Positions 10,590 to 23,500 are shown, counted from the stretch's first letter. The stretch is 64,000 bases of DNA from Maratus speciosus (GCA_963932465.1 CAWVRF010001061.1:124001-188000); one strand, 5' to 3'. Program-made: numbers and translations. The notes: a model not told the origin generated them from the sequence alone.

Positions 10590-11572
10590 GAAAGTTTTGT
10601 GTGGCCACAACATACTAGTTCAACTGTGTTATGCATTTTCTTACTAAGCTACATTTTAGCATAATATGTAAAATATACACTAATCTATAGATCATATATA
10701 CAGAGCTGCACGAAAGAATAGGATAATCTTCCCGCTTATGAACAGTATTTGTTGAAATCTAATTTTGTCCAACGGCGAAGTGTTCGTCTGCCCACACTCT
10801 AACTCTCGTAAATAGACTCAGTTTTTCATGCTTTTGATAAAAGTTATTTAGGGTCACAAACGCATATTTGGTATTGTATTTGAAGTATGAAGGATTAATA
10901 GTTCATTTACAGGGTCACTCAAAAGAATTGCATTACATTACGGTATATGGGGAAAAATTGTTTGCAGCGAATTTTTAATGCATTAGGCTATTTCAAGTGT
11001 ATTGAAACTGATATAAATTCCTGAATTTCACTACGATCACGTTAGAACAGGGCATTCATAGCATTTTTTACTCATTTACAGGCACACATAAAAGAAATCG
11101 GTTATGGTACTGTCTTGGAATAATAATTGCAGGAGTGTACGTTTTAAAATTCGGTATGCGCTTTTAAATGTAACTAATATTTTGCATGTTACTTGTTATG
11201 TATAAATTCTATACCTCATATACAGAGCTGCACAAAAGTATTCACGTACCATTCACCTTATTAGAGGAAATTTCTGAAAAGGAATTTTCTATTGCAGTAC
11301 TTGTATTTCTTAAGTGAACTAAATTTTGGCATGCATGCTAGATACAAATCTCTATATCATATAGAAGGCTGCTGAAAAAATTCGGATAATTTTCCGATTG
11401 TAGATGGGAACAGCTGAAATTGGGTTTTCAAATGTGTTATGCGTTTCCATAGGGTTGAATTAGACGTAATATTTTAATTTTTTTAAACGGTGCAGTTTTG
11501 TTACATTATTCTGAATATGTTGGAAAGTGTTTCATAATCTATGCTTGACACATGATTTTCCTTTTTTGTTTA
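10590..11572 (+). mobile_element. family H copy 1 (HINE-like)
   Basis: A chain of related units, many beginning ACAGRGY..CACAAAAGAATTC. A second partial leader sits at ~10776-10830 (GTTCGTCTGCCCACACTC). It ends TTGGAAAGTGTTTCATAATC plus a tail shared with 17712-17764 and 48835-48888. TTGGAAAGTGT is the inverse of the ACACTTTCCAA that starts other H copies, which is the sub-terminal inverted repeat expected of Helentron-type elements. Confidence 0.7.
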
Positions 11573-11925
11573 TAATATCATTTACCATATTCATAAAATA
11601 CACATTCAGGATTTATAAAAATAATTTACTATGAAAAAATTAAAATGTCAGATTTTTTTTTTTTCTCCTGCAACAAACGTGCTAGTTATTTATAAAAGTT
11701 TCTTTTCCATATACTTCTGTTCTTTTTTTTAAATTTTTTTATAATTTTAACGTTATGTATCATTTTTTGAAATGCTGAATTTTAATCTCTTCTAGAAATT
11801 GGAATGCAACTAAGCAAAATCGGGTGATAGCATTAAATTAATTCCTAGTTCTATAAACCTTCCTTGCTAAATATAAAAAAAATGTTGAAGTTACCTATTA
11901 AGCCATAAGTATTTCACTTTTTAAA
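11573..11925. other. unassigned stretch between H copies
   Basis: A+T-rich with T runs near 11650 and 11710. No repeat partner or coding signal seen. Confidence 0.5.
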
Positions 11926-12657
11926 ACTTTGAACATAGTTGAAAAGTGTTTATGAATTCGGTTTGTCTGGCCGTCTGTCTGTCTGTCCGTGCTCTAACTC
12001 ATGTAAATATGTTCGGGTTGCAACAGGAGCGGCAACTTTTGAAAAATATTGAGTGGGCTCAAAAATTTATGAGTAAAATAACACAATATTTTCCCCCTTA
12101 GTGTATGTGTGTGGCGAGAGGGGCGGTGGAGGAGCAAATGACGAAAGATGATAATTCGAAGAAAAATTACAGTTTTTCTAAGTGAAATATAAAATTGCTG
12201 TAACTTAATTAAGAATTTGATTAAATTATATTCTTAATATGTTTCTTATAAATGCATTAATATCTATGATAAATATTATAAAAAGAGAAAAGTGCAAAAA
12301 ACTATTTGTCAAGGGAAACACACATTTTAGTCAATTGAGTTCTTTATCGATTCATTAAAACAGATCGCAAAATATGCAGGAAATTTGGTTTCGAGAGAAA
12401 TTTAATTATACATCCGAAAAAGAGGCTTTCAGCTCTCCTGTAGGTGTAATTGTTGTCCTTACTATTTTTCAAACAAAATTTTTTGAGAAGTCAATAAAAT
12501 CAAATTTTATTTCAGCGATTAAATAAATAAATATATAGCGAAAAAATGAATGAAAATTAGGTGGGCGGAGATATCAAATTATTGGCTGGGCTCGGACCCC
12601 ACGGGCTCATATAAGTTGGGACACTGGATTGACATGTAATTGATAGATGTTATTGAA
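11926..12657 (+). mobile_element. family H copy 2, part left of the hAT insertion
   Basis: Starts with the H leader (AGTTGAAAAGTGTTTATGAA, then GTCTGGCCGTCTGTCTGTC and GTGCTCTAACTC). The bases just before 12658 (GATGTTATTGA) and just after 15533 (TTATTGAGGTTTACC) rebuild the H sequence seen at ~47680-47697. About 600 bp in the middle (12010-12630) does not match other H copies and may be another insertion. Confidence 0.6.
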
Positions 12658-12910
12658 CAGACTTCGAGTCGATTACGGAGGACTGTAATCGATTACGATT
12701 ACGATTACTTTTAATTTCTGAAAGCCGATTACGATTATGTCGCTATTTATGCAAGTTGGATTACAATTACATTTTTGATTACCTATATTTTTAAATTCTT
12801 AATTACGATTACGTTTGGATTACGATTAATATTTTTTTGTTGAATTACGATTACCGAACTAGACGATTACAACTCCATTACACTTATTTCGTAATCTGCT
12901 TGTTGCAAAC

Positions 12911-13439
12911 TAGAGTCCTACATCGTATCGGGTAACCGGATTTTACCCAAACCAGACGGTTGGGTCGGGTTGAAGTTAATTTCCTTCCTTGCAGTTTGGG
13001 GATAGGTTGAATTTTGTTTGTTTTTTCTGTGGGTCAGGTTGATTTTTGGGTCAAATGTTCAATGTTTCTTGTTCGTGTCGGTTTCGAGATCTGTTTTGGC
13101 ATTTGCGAGTCGGGTTCGGATTTACGCAATTTATTTAAAAAAAAAAAAATTCTAAATATTTTATCAGGCGAAAAAATTGGATAATTGAATATTAATGAGT
13201 AGGATATATATATGTGTGTGTGTGTTTCTGTCACAAAAGATAAAATTGATATTACAGATAGAATTTTAGACTAATATACTATAATTGTATAAATAAGGAT
13301 TAATTTTTATCCATTTCAGGTTCGTATCGGTTTCAGGTGGAAGTATGTTGGGTTCGAGTCGGGGTTCCGTATTCGGGTTCACTTAAATCAAAATTTTAGG
13401 GATCAGGTTGAGTTATTATCCGACATATGCAGGACTCTA
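12911..13439. mobile_element. nested element with inverted ends and GGGTTCGG-type internal repeats
   Basis: The left end TAGAGTCCTACAT and right end ATGCAGGACTCTA are inverted copies with one mismatch, followed inward by GTCGG/TCGGGTAA-like bases. The interior repeats GGGTTCG and GGGTCAGGTTG motifs. No clear 8-bp TSD is visible, so the exact ends and superfamily are uncertain; hAT is the likeliest guess. Confidence 0.4.
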
Positions 13440-15289
13440 TTATGATTATGAACCCCTCTTTCTCCGAATTCATTGTTTAACTATCTTGTATGTAATAGTC
13501 ACATTTGGTAATTCTTTAGGAATGAAGAACTGCATTAGTATTTATATGTAAAAGTTCACAGTTCAAAAGCAATTAAGCTTGTCTGAAAGAATCTTCCCAA
13601 ATAGCATTTTTAGGGATGTTTGTCTGATAGAATAGTGAAATATATTATACGAAATTCTGATTTGAGATTTACTGACATTGGCATACGCAGGGGAAGGAAG
13701 CTTCTCTCTAAATCTTGAAAAACAATATGCCAGTGTTTCACAGCCTTTTTTTTAAAATGTAGAATATAAACATGAAACAAGTTAAACTAAGATTTTTTTT
13801 TTCTCAGAATTCCCACTACAAGACATTTCGGCATAAAAAGAGAAACAAAAATTTAAAAATGAAGAAATATTAAATATTCAAAAGTAAGCTTCAACAAAAA
13901 TTTTACAAATCTCAGAAAATAAATCGTTCATCCTTTTTTCTTCCATCTGGGAGGCTCTAAACTCCTGAACCCAACGTTTAAAATAAATTTGAAACCGTTT
14001 AAAGGAAAATAACATCTATAAATATATAACTGTCTTCTGGTAGGAGGGAAATTAGTAGGGGGGTGGGGGGCGAGAGGCAGAATAACCGTGACAAAAAGAA
14101 TTTAGTTCCCTTTTCTTTTAATATTTAATCATTTTTAAGTCACTTGGAAAGGATAAATTCTCTCTTTTTTTTATAATAATAATCAGAAATAAAGGAAATT
14201 TAATTAATTAAATTTCAATAATTCAGAGAGGAGTAATTCATCTGCGTTGCTTCCCTTGCCGGCGCATATGCTAAGGGAATGCATCGTCATCATCATAGGT
14301 ACCTGTACCTCTCACCTCCTTAACAAAAATCCTGCGTATGACCGTACTTTTATTAACAAACTAGTTTTGCCTTTATTTGCTTCTAATAAAATAGAAAATA
14401 TATTTAAAAAAAACTACTATTATTGCCCCATACTAAGAAAATTGATCTATATGTGTATTTTAATTAAAAACAGTACATAGTTAATTAAATATAAAAACAG
14501 TTCATTACAATTTGAAAGGAAATGAATGGTTATACGAGTATGTATGCAATATTTAAAAAATAAATTAATAATTCGTACAGCATAAAAAAAACTTATCTGG
14601 ATGCGGGTGTTCACGTTGGATTTCGTTTTTCGATGTAGACCCGGTCATCTGATGAACACATTTTATAATTATATTTCAGACATTTTACGCCTTTGTCGTT
14701 TAAATCGGATTGAGATTCATTAAAATAACCTTCAAATTTTTACTGTTTTTCTTAGATATGTCTATAATATATATTGCAATTTTAAAAACATAAGCAAGCA
14801 CTAAGAATAGCAAAGTGAGAATGAGTTGTTAGATAAATTGTCATATCATGCTACTTAAAACATCTTTTATTTTCCATTTTCTTCATTCGTAGATTCCCAC
14901 ATTTGAGGGAGGCTTACAGTGTCCAATTGAAGTGGCCATAATAAAACCACAAACATAATATTTTTCTTTCTTTCCTTTTTTTTTTATTGTTTTTATTTTA
15001 ATCCTTCATTACTGCCACTCAATGATCCATGAACCCTGGAATGCTCACATGATAAGTTTCTTTTTCCAGTTCCCATGTATGTTCCTTATTCCATGCTTTC
15101 CATGTCTAAAGATTCTGTTTCACCCCAAAAGCTATCTGACTGTCCCCAATGATTTCTGACCTACTCCCACTTTAAGGGGCAATTTAATGAGTTGATAACA
15201 TGGACAGATCTTTTCTTTTCCTAGTACAATGTTTAACTAACAAACCAAGTATTTCTTGGTTTGGAAGCAAAAGGAAGAAAAAAAGGTGT
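13440..15289. other. central part of the hAT-like element, no gene seen
   Basis: A+T-rich with A and T runs and a G-rich patch near 14056-14072. A 77-codon frame at 14247-14480 has no recognisable similarity. I see no transposase remnants. Confidence 0.5.
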
Positions 15290-15533
15290 AATCGTAGAAC
15301 GTTATCGTATGTTTGTGCGAGATTACGATTACAGAGCTTTTCGAAACAGATTACAATGGAATTACATTATATTGCGATTATGATTAGATTATGATTGTAA
15401 TCGGAGTGAAATTTCTTGCTTATGATTACATTGCGATTATTTGAAACAAAAATTTATGATTACGATTACAGTGGGATTACTCAGTTTTTGTAATCGATTA
15501 TAATCGACTACGATTACGACTACTCGAAGTCTG

Positions 15534-16150
15534 TTATTGAGGTTTACCATCCCATTTTCGGTATTGAAAATGGAGTGTGTAGCATTTAGAATTGTTTTAA
15601 AGGTGCACTCAAAATAATTCCATTACTTTATGGTCTAGGGGGGGGGGGAATCGTTTGCAGTGTATTTTTATAAAGTTACAATATATCAATTACTTTGAAA
15701 ATTATATATAAATCATTGAGGTGTACCACAAGTTGCTTACTGTAGAATATGATGTGCATAACATTCATCGTTCATTTACAACGACACACAAAATAATTCG
15801 GTTACACAGTACTGTCTATAAATAATAATTGCAGGAAGTGCGTTTTCAATTGTGGTGTGCGTTTTTATAATTAAGTATTTTTTGTATATTACTAGATGCT
15901 CATGCACAAAAGAATTCTAGTTTCCCTTATTAACAGAAATTGCTGAAATCAACTCTCATATTATGCAATATATATACAGATCTACTGATAATATAGAAAA
16001 CTGCTCATGGAATTCGGATATTTTTTCGACTATAGATGGCAATTACTGAAATTCGGTTTAAGAAATAATTTTTCTTTATGTTTTACTTAGACATCATCTA
16101 TCACCTTATTAAACGGAGAAGTAACGTAATCTCCTCAGTTTAGATAATTT
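15534..16150 (+). mobile_element. family H copy 2, part right of the hAT insertion
   Basis: Continues the H unit series (CACACAAAATAATTC, CATGCACAAAAGAATTC). At ~15637-15647 it has a G run at the position where other copies have ATGGGGAAAAATCG. The 3' tail TTGGAAAGTGT was not found, so this copy is degraded at the end. Confidence 0.6.
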
Positions 16151-16952
16151 TCAACATGCGTAATGAAAGTATAGAGATGTTGAACTTTCTTAACGAAATA
16201 CCAGGTCGTAAATATAAGAATTTCACTCTCAAAGTGAAATAGCTTTGATATCTAATTACGTGTTTCCCCATTAATCAGTAATTATTATTAACTCATGAAC
16301 CTTTCTTCAATTTGGGGATTCAGGGCTCAAAAAATCGTTTTTTTAAGTATCTATTTTGATTATTCAATTAATTCTGAACGCAGTGCAAAAAACCGCATAA
16401 AATTATTTGCATTTTTAACGGAGTTATAAGCATTTGTGTAACAATCGCTTTCAAAGCCGCATCCCTTTAATTGCAACTTTAAGTCGCATTTTCTCAAAAG
16501 CTGATTTTTACGACTATCCGTAAGACTTAAAAAAACTATTTGGTGGAGTGGCTTAAAATAAGAATTTTTTTTTAATAAGGTTTCCTTTGAGTGATAGTTA
16601 CATCTTTAATTCATTCTATAGAGTAAAGTTTCATGATCATTTTAAAACAAAAAATTAGGTTCTTATGTCAATTCAACGTTAAGATATCTTACGGATGGTG
16701 ATAGGACACCTAATTATTTCTTCGAAAATTGTGTTATATAAATTGTGATATATTTTTTATTTTATTACATTGAAGTACTTCATTTTATAATTTTATAAGA
16801 TAAGACTACAAACATACCCTGAAAATATTAGAAATTTTAAATTAATTACATTGAATACTTCTGTTTTTATACGGACTCGAAGCGAGAGCTCTGTTTACAT
16901 GTTTTTCAGTATCGGTAAAGCCCTAAGCCCCCTTAATCTAATATTCTTTTTT
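16151..16952. other. unassigned stretch
   Basis: A+T-rich. No ORF, repeat partner or structure I can support. Confidence 0.5.
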
Positions 16953-17764
16953 AACACTTTCCAACAAAGTTGAAAAGTATTGAAAATTGAAAGTTGAAAA
17001 TTCGGATTTTCATGAAATTGATAAAGGTTATTTAGGGTCACCAAAGCATGTTTGGTATTGTATATGAAGTATGTAGGATTAATCGTTCATTTACAGGGAC
17101 ACTCAAAAGTATTCTTTTACATTATGGTATATGGGGAAAAATCGTTTGCAGCGTATTTTAATGATGTTATGCTATTTCAAATGTATTGAAACTGATATAA
17201 ATCACTGAATTTCACTATGATCACGTTAGAACAGTGCATTCATAGCATTTTTTATTCATTTAGAGGGACACATAAAAGAAATCGGTTACAGTACAGTTCT
17301 GTCTTTGAGTAATAATTGCTGGAGTGTACGGTTTAAAATTGGGTATGCGCTTTAAATTTAATAATTTTTGTGCATCTTACTCGTCATATATAAATTCTAT
17401 ACCTCAAATACAGGGCTACTCAAAAGTATTCACGTGCCATTCTCCTTATTAGAGGAAATTGCTGAAGGTAAATTTGTCAACTGAAGTATATGTATCTCTT
17501 AAGTGAACTAAATTTTGGCATGCATGTAGTTAATAGATTCAAATCTATATATCATATACAGGGCTGCTGAAAAAATTCGCATAATTTTCCGATTGTGGAT
17601 GGCAACAGCTGAAATTGGGTTTTGAAATGTATTATGTGTTTCCATATGGTTGAATTAGACGTAATGTTTAATTTTTTAAACGGTGCAGTTTTGTTACATT
17701 ATTCGGAATGTGTTGGAAAGTGTTTCATAATCTATGCTTGACGCATGATTTTTTCTTACTTGTT
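16953..17764 (+). mobile_element. family H copy 3 (HINE-like)
   Basis: Starts ACACTTTCCAACAAAGTTG and ends GTGTTGGAAAGTGTTTCATA plus the common tail. It is closely related to 10840-11572 unit by unit, but the GTCTGTC microsatellite of the leader is missing. Confidence 0.75.
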
Positions 17765-18639
17765 TAATCTAAAATTTATTTTTGTAGAGAAAGGAGCGAA
17801 ATGTGTCCTCTTTATATTTGTAAAATTTAACGCAGTATAAATTTTTATGTAAAGTCAGAACTTTGCTAATACAGTCGAATCCGGTTAAGACGCTTAGGGT
17901 TAATATGCGATCCCGCTTAATGCGCGGATTTTTTCCGATCCCTTGAACATCGCCCATAGGGCTAATGCAAAAATATCACGTTTCATACGCGAATGGTTAC
18001 TATGCGGTCCCGCTTAATACGCGATAAATTTTCGTTCTTTGGGTAAAAAAATCACGCTTATGACGCGAATTCATTGATCAAGATGCGAATTCCTTCTCTC
18101 TTTTCCAATGTGGCTAATTTAGCGGATGTTTTTTTTATTCAGATAGAAATTATTGCTTCCGAATGTAATATTTATTTTAATTAATAACAGATTAATTAAG
18201 GCGAACATTACTAGAAGGAAATAGTGGTAGATATTTGAATTTTAAAAAAAACAGGCTAAATTAGCAACTGTGCAATTCTTTTTTGATTCCGCGTCCTAAC
18301 ATTCTTTGTCTCTCGCTTCGTGTATGTTTTTACTGTAAGAGAGAGATATATAGACGAATTCAGGAAACTCAGATACTTCAATAAACATCATTATGATTAG
18401 AGATGATCATACCTGTTGTCAGTGAAGTTTTAAATGTATGTTATATCACTACTTTGTTTTATAATGCATATTATAGGAGGAAAAATGGAACTCGTAATGA
18501 TTAAACAAGTACGACTGCGGTTGTATAATTCTTATATGTTTTCAATGTTTTCTTCATTTTTTAGCTCACAGGTTATCAAAGCTTGAGAGCTAATGTGTTC
18601 ACCGGTTCTGCATGTACGTACATATGTAGGTACATAACG
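17765..18639. other. mostly unassigned, with one pogo/Tigger-like terminus
   Basis: TA followed by CAGTCGAATCCGGTTAAGACG at 17872, with internal repeats of GCGGTCCCGCTTAATACGCG style to ~18090, resembles the end of a pogo-type DNA transposon. I found no matching opposite end, so it would be a fragment. The remainder to 18639 shows nothing assignable. Confidence 0.35.
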
Positions 18640-19080
18640 CGATAACTCTTGATAGAAACATCCGATTTGCTTCAATTTTTTTTTCTAGGTTCATTCTGAT
18701 AAGGCGCTTCCCTGATTAGTTTCGGGGGTTCATTGGTTAAGTATAAAGGGGGGGAAAGGGGGAAAAGGGTGGCTAGTCCCTCCTCTTAATTTAGATAAAT
18801 GGGTTTTTCATGCAAAATTATTCGATTTGCTCCAAATTTGGTATACCGGTTTGTTATGTTAAGGAGCTTCCCTGATTAGATTGGAGGCTCATTAGTTAAG
18901 TATAAAGGGGAGGGAACACCCCCCTTAATTTAGATAAATGGATTTTTCATGCAGAATCATTCGATTTGCTCCAAATTTGGTATACCGATTTATTATGTTA
19001 AGGAACTGCTTTGATTAGATTCGGAGGTTTGTTGGTTAAGTATAAAGGGGGGGGGGTGGCAGCTAGTCGCTTTAGAAGGG
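18640..19080. repeat. three tandem units of about 139-160 bp
   Basis: Units share TCGATTTGCTCCAAATTTGG, CTTCCCTGATTAG, GTTAAGTATAAAGGGG and a polymorphic G tract (18749-18770, 18906-18913 and 19049-19057). A leader with TACGTACATATGTAGGTACA precedes them. Confidence 0.75.
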
Positions 19081-19426
19081 TAGTTATGTTCTAAACAGCT
19101 TGAGCCTTGCTTATATGATCCAGGGGTAATTTGATCTTTAAAGTCAATTGAGTCAAAACGGTGATTTTAGTCATTGCGGGCGTGACTTTAAAAAAATGGC
19201 TGGGTAGAAATCCATGAAATTTTAACTGAAGACATAAACCTTACAAATAGACAAAATATCCCATTATTATGTTCATCAAATAAGAAATTTAGAAATTATG
19301 CCTATTTTCATCAAAAATTAAAAATAAAATAAAATAAAAATTTTGAGATTTTTTTGTTACATTTTCTTTTTAAGAACTAATCATTATATTTTTGCCAGTG
19401 TACGCCCTTTTAAATGTATATTGTAC

Positions 19427-19590
19427 GCTATATAGCCATTAAACACCGGACACTTTCAATTTTAGACATTTTGTCGAAAATTTAAAGATATATTACTCGG
19501 ATTTTTCTGGAACTTCAGGATTATGAAGAATATGTTTGACTTCATATTTATCAACGGCGATTTGATCAGTGGGACAATTTAGGGGCCAGC
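19427..19590 (+). repeat. inverted repeat arm 1, outer left
   Basis: CTATATAGCCATTAAACACCGGACACTTTC... is the reverse complement of 23705-23872 at high identity over ~165 bp. The two could be the ends of a transposon or two independent copies. Confidence 0.75.
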
Positions 19591-19779
19591 AAAAAATCAC
19601 AGAAAAATAACAATATTTAGGGTCGTCCTGTAAAATAAAATACACGAAAAGGTCTATTGCCATAGCTTACGAATATGTGGATAGTGTACAATATTTATAT
19701 TCATTTGTGTAAGAATATTCATGAAAATATATCGATTTTTTTTTAAGTTCAAAAAATTCTTGCATGTTTTTTGTTTATA

Positions 19780-20085
19780 TGATTCTGGGTTTTCTACCAA
19801 ATTTAACGCTAGTCTATGAAAATTTGACAAAACGCTGCAGAAATAAAATAGTTTAATATGAATGTAAATATATTAAACAGTTGATGAAATATGAGCATGA
19901 ATGAAATATTGTATATATGTGCATGAAATATTTTTTAGCTGTACATGCGCGCCCGATAACAAATATTTTTTTCATGATTTTATAGTCAACTCTATGGAGC
20001 AACTCATAAACAAAAGCCAGTCAAATATCATGAAAATTCAGAAAGTTAAAATCAGCGATTGAGTGACATGATTTTAGTCGTTTTC
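19780..20085 (+). repeat. inverted repeat arm 2, inner left
   Basis: Reverse complement of ~21862-22110; shared anchor AGTCAACTCTATGGAGCAAC. The family G element lies between the arms. Confidence 0.75.
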
Positions 20086-20292
20086 TAAAAACCTCTAAAC
20101 GATAAGTGGTTTTCCATAAATTGTCATTTTTAATTTTAATTTCTTTTTTTCATTGATGCTTTAGTTCTCCTTGGAAAACCACAAGAACGAACCTAATCCA
20201 AGTAAAAAAGGAGTATCAAAATCTACACATTTCTTCTAAATTTACTCTTTAATATTCATTAAATACCTTTGCTGAAAGCCAGTTAATAACAG

Positions 20293-21815
20293 GTTGGATG
20301 TGCCAATCCCAAAACTTTCTTCTATCTTATACATTTTAATATTTGGAAAACTAGTACACATGTTAATACTTCAATATTATTAGTTCAATACTATACCAAC
20401 TTTGATTTTCATCTTAAATTTCTGCTTCAGTCAATTAAACGAACTAAAAATGAGTTAATCTATATCATGATATTTGTTAAAATTAATAGTTTTTCCTTAT
20501 TCTGTTGTTATCAGATGTTTGCGAATAGCCGGCTAGGCAGGAAGCGAGTTCCCGCCTTTGCACGAGCCGCCGATGGACAATAGAACTACGAAAAATCAAG
20601 AAAAGTATACAAAAATCGCTATCACAGAGCCCCTTTACCGCTCGATATTTCCAAATTTAAGGAGGATCTGTTGGCCAAAGCCAAAAACATGCACAAAAAA
20701 TTTGGTTCACTTGTATGCATAATTTTATACAATTTTCGATTGTACAATAAAGAAAATGGCACAAACATCGCTATTACAGCGCCCCCCTTCCGGCAGATTT
20801 TTTTCAGATTCAGGGAGGACTTGTTTGCCATAGCGAGAAACGTACACAAAAAATTTGCTTCAATTCTATGCAGAAATTCATACACTTTTCGATGGTACAA
20901 TAATGAAAATGGCACAGAGATCCAATTATAGCGCCCCCTTTTGGCGGAATTTTTTCAAGTTCATGGAAGACTTGTTTGCCATAGCCAGAAACATACACAA
21001 AAAATTTGGTTCAATTCTATGCATAAATTCATACACTTTTCGATGGTAAAATAATGAAAATGGTACAGACATCGCAATTATAGCGCTCCCTTCCGGCGGA
21101 ATTTTCCCAAATTCAGGGAGGACCTTCGTGCCATGACCAAAAACAAACACAAAAAATTTGGCTCAATTCTATGCAAAACTTCATACACTTTCCGATGGTA
21201 CAATATTCAAAATGGCACAAAAAATCGCTATTACAGCGTCTCCTACCGGCGAATTTTTTCCAAATTAAGGAAGAATCTGCTTGCCATAGCCAAGAACTTA
21301 AAATAAAAATTTGGTTCTATTCTATGCATAACTTCATACACTTTTGGATGGTACAATATTAAAAATCGCACAAAAATCGCTGTTACAGCGCCCCCTACCG
21401 GCGTATTTTTTCCAAATTCAGGGAGGATCTACTTGCCATATCCAAAAACTTACAGTAAAAATTTGGTTAAATTCTATGCATAACGTCATACACTTTTGGA
21501 TGGTACAATATTCAAAATCGCACAAAAATCGCTATTACAGCGCCCCCTACGGGCGATTTTTTTCCAAATTCAGGGAGGATCTGCTTGCCATAGCCAAAAA
21601 CTTAAAATAAAAATTTGGTTCAATTCTATTCATAACTTCATACACTTTTTGATGGTACAATGGCGACAGACAGACGGTCACACGGACAGACAGACATTTT
21701 CTATAAACATGTTTTTTGGGATCTCTGACCCCTAAAACGTGTAAATCCGTCGAAAAGCGGAAGTCGAAAAATATTTCGATTACAATACTTTCTTCTATTG
21801 AAGATAGAAGAAAGT
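20293..21815 (-). mobile_element. family G copy 1: HINE-like element, complete
   Basis: Read on the minus strand. The leader at 21815-21661 begins ACTTTCTTCTATC with a hairpin partner ATAGAAGAAAGT, then TTCCGCTTTTCGACGG and a GTCTGTC microsatellite. About eight tandem units of 140-147 bp follow, each with GGGGGCGCTGTAATAGCG and GAAGTTATGCATAGAATTG-type motifs. The element ends at ~20293 with GATAGAAGAAAGTTTTGGGA and TTGGCACATCC. The inverted TTTCTTCTATC near both ends, the microsatellite and the ~145-bp tandem units fit Helentron-associated elements. Open frames across it are accidents of the repeats. Confidence 0.8.
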
Positions 21816-21861
21816 AAAAAATGACAAGTTATGGAAATTCCCTTATCATGTAGCAGCTATT

Positions 21862-22110
21862 AGAAAGCAACTAAAAATCGACTCACTCTATTGCGGGATT
21901 TTATCTTTCTGAATTTTCATGATATTTTACTGCTTCTTTTTATGAGTTGCTCCATAGAGTTGACTATTAAATCATGGAAAAATATATATACTTTTTATCG
22001 TGCGCGCATGCGCAGATAAAAAATATTTATACAACTGCGCATATTTCATCAAATATTTAATATATTTACATTCCAATTACTCTATATTATTTCTAGTTTG
22101 TCAAATTTTG
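21862..22110 (-). repeat. inverted repeat arm 2, inner right
   Basis: Inverted copy of 19780-20085. Confidence 0.75.
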
Positions 22111-22690
22111 CAAAAACGTAACTTTTGTGACAAGATCGTGGAAAAAACGCAACTTTCGCGAAAAGATTGCGTATAAAACGCAATTATCGTGAAAAGATCG
22201 CGGAAAAAAACGCAACTTTCGTTAAAAGATCGTGGGGAAAATGCAAATTTCACGAAAAGATTGCGGGAAAAACACAAATATCATCAAAAGATTGCGGAAA
22301 AAACGCAAATTTCGTCAAACGATCGCCTTAAAACGCAAATATCGTCAAAAAATAAAAAAAAATCTAAAAAATTTTTCAAAGAATGGCGGAAAACCCCCAC
22401 AAATTTCGTCAAAAGAGTACGAAAAAAACGCAGATTTCGTGAGAAGATCGCGGGGAAAACGCAGATTTTGCCAAAAGATCGCGAAAATCTAAATTTTTTT
22501 TTTCAAAGAATGGCGAAAACCCACCACAAATTTCGTCAAAAGAGTACGAAAAAAACACAGCTTTCGTGAAAAGATCGCGGAAAAAACGCAGATTTTGCCA
22601 AAAGATCGCGAAAAAAACGTGAATCTCGTCAAAAGATCGCGGGAAAAAACGCGAAATTCGTTAAATGGTGGCAGAAAAATGCATAGTTAG
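22108..22690 (+). repeat. satellite array, unit about 31-33 bp
   Basis: Roughly 17 diverged units of type GATCGCGGAAAAAACGC then AATTTCGTCAAAA. The same satellite in the opposite orientation fills 31820-33110. A G run follows at ~22696-22704. Frames through it are lysine/arginine-rich artefacts. Confidence 0.85.
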
Positions 22691-22915
22691 TGCCGGGGGG
22701 GGGATGCTCCCCTGTAACCTTCCTGAAAATTTGCTGTGAATTTATTTCATTGCAATTAATAGTAAAAATAAAATATTCAAGATTTTATTAAAGTAATTCT
22801 TAAAATATATTTCAATTTTCTTGTCTCTTTTATACATTGCATTAAGTATGCCTGTCTAAATATCTTCAAATATGTGTTTGACTTTTATTTTGAAAGCAAT
22901 AATTTCTTTGTTATA

Positions 22916-23500
22916 TTTTTACCCGACTGCCAAGAAGGGTTATGTGTTTCATGCGTATCTGGGTATGTGGATTGATTTATATCCTCGAAACATCCCAACG
23001 GCTGGATGGATTTTAGTGAATGATGTCTCTATCGATCCGTCTTAACCGTCCGATGGTTATAGGCTAGGTTTTGTTTTTATAAATTCAAACTGGCGGCCGT
23101 AAAATACAAAATTGTGGTAGACACGAAAAACAAAATTTTACGCACCGTATTGAGTGGCGTATCGTTGGATAGGTCTTTCAAATTGAAGACGATGTTTCAT
23201 TGACTATTTTACAGTCAGAAGTTCCGTTTAAATATTACACAACCTGGAAGTTGTGTAGGTAGGATCTCTAGCTTTACTACAATTCTAACCTTCATAGACG
23301 TCGATAGGCCTCATCAAAACAGTGTTTATAGATAGGAACTAACAATTAAACACAACTTAAAAGTTATCAATACAAGTAAATAAAAAAATAGGTAAGTAAT
23401 ATAAAAAATAGTTTAACATGGATGAGAAATAATTAATTAGTTCGCTTTTTACGCAGTCGGGTTTTTTGATTTTTTAAATTTAATTTTTACTTGTTGTGTT
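22916..23500 (+). repeat. dispersed repeat family I, copy 1
   Basis: A ~580-bp repeat beginning ACCCGACTGCCAAGAAGGGT and ending GCAGTCGGGTTTTTTGATTT. Short inverted ACCCGACTGC/GCAGTCGGGT lies near its ends. Other copies are 38796-39336 (minus) and 46801-47316 (plus). Probably a non-autonomous transposon of unknown superfamily; no TSD recognised. Confidence 0.8.

Larger units (their letters stand above)
12658..15533. mobile_element. non-autonomous hAT-like element with GATTAC-rich sub-terminal arrays
   Basis: Termini are inverted: CAGACTTCGAGT at the left and ACTCGAAGTCTG at the right. The 8-bp flanks are TTATTGAA and TTATTGAG, an 8-bp TSD with one mismatch, as expected for hAT. Both ends (12658-12900 and ~15290-15533) are packed with diverged GATTACGATTAC copies, a typical layout for transposase binding sites. 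No transposase ORF is present; the frames inside are short and unrecognisable. It interrupts family H. Confidence 0.75.

Noticed and set aside
20622..21735. Overlapping 60-100 codon frames on both strands
   Set aside because: They are translations of the ~145-bp HINE units in several frames and shift with each unit; no protein family is recognisable.
22189..22569. 126-codon lysine/arginine-rich frame
   Set aside because: It is a read-through of the ~33-bp satellite; a 86-codon frame overlaps it with the same composition.
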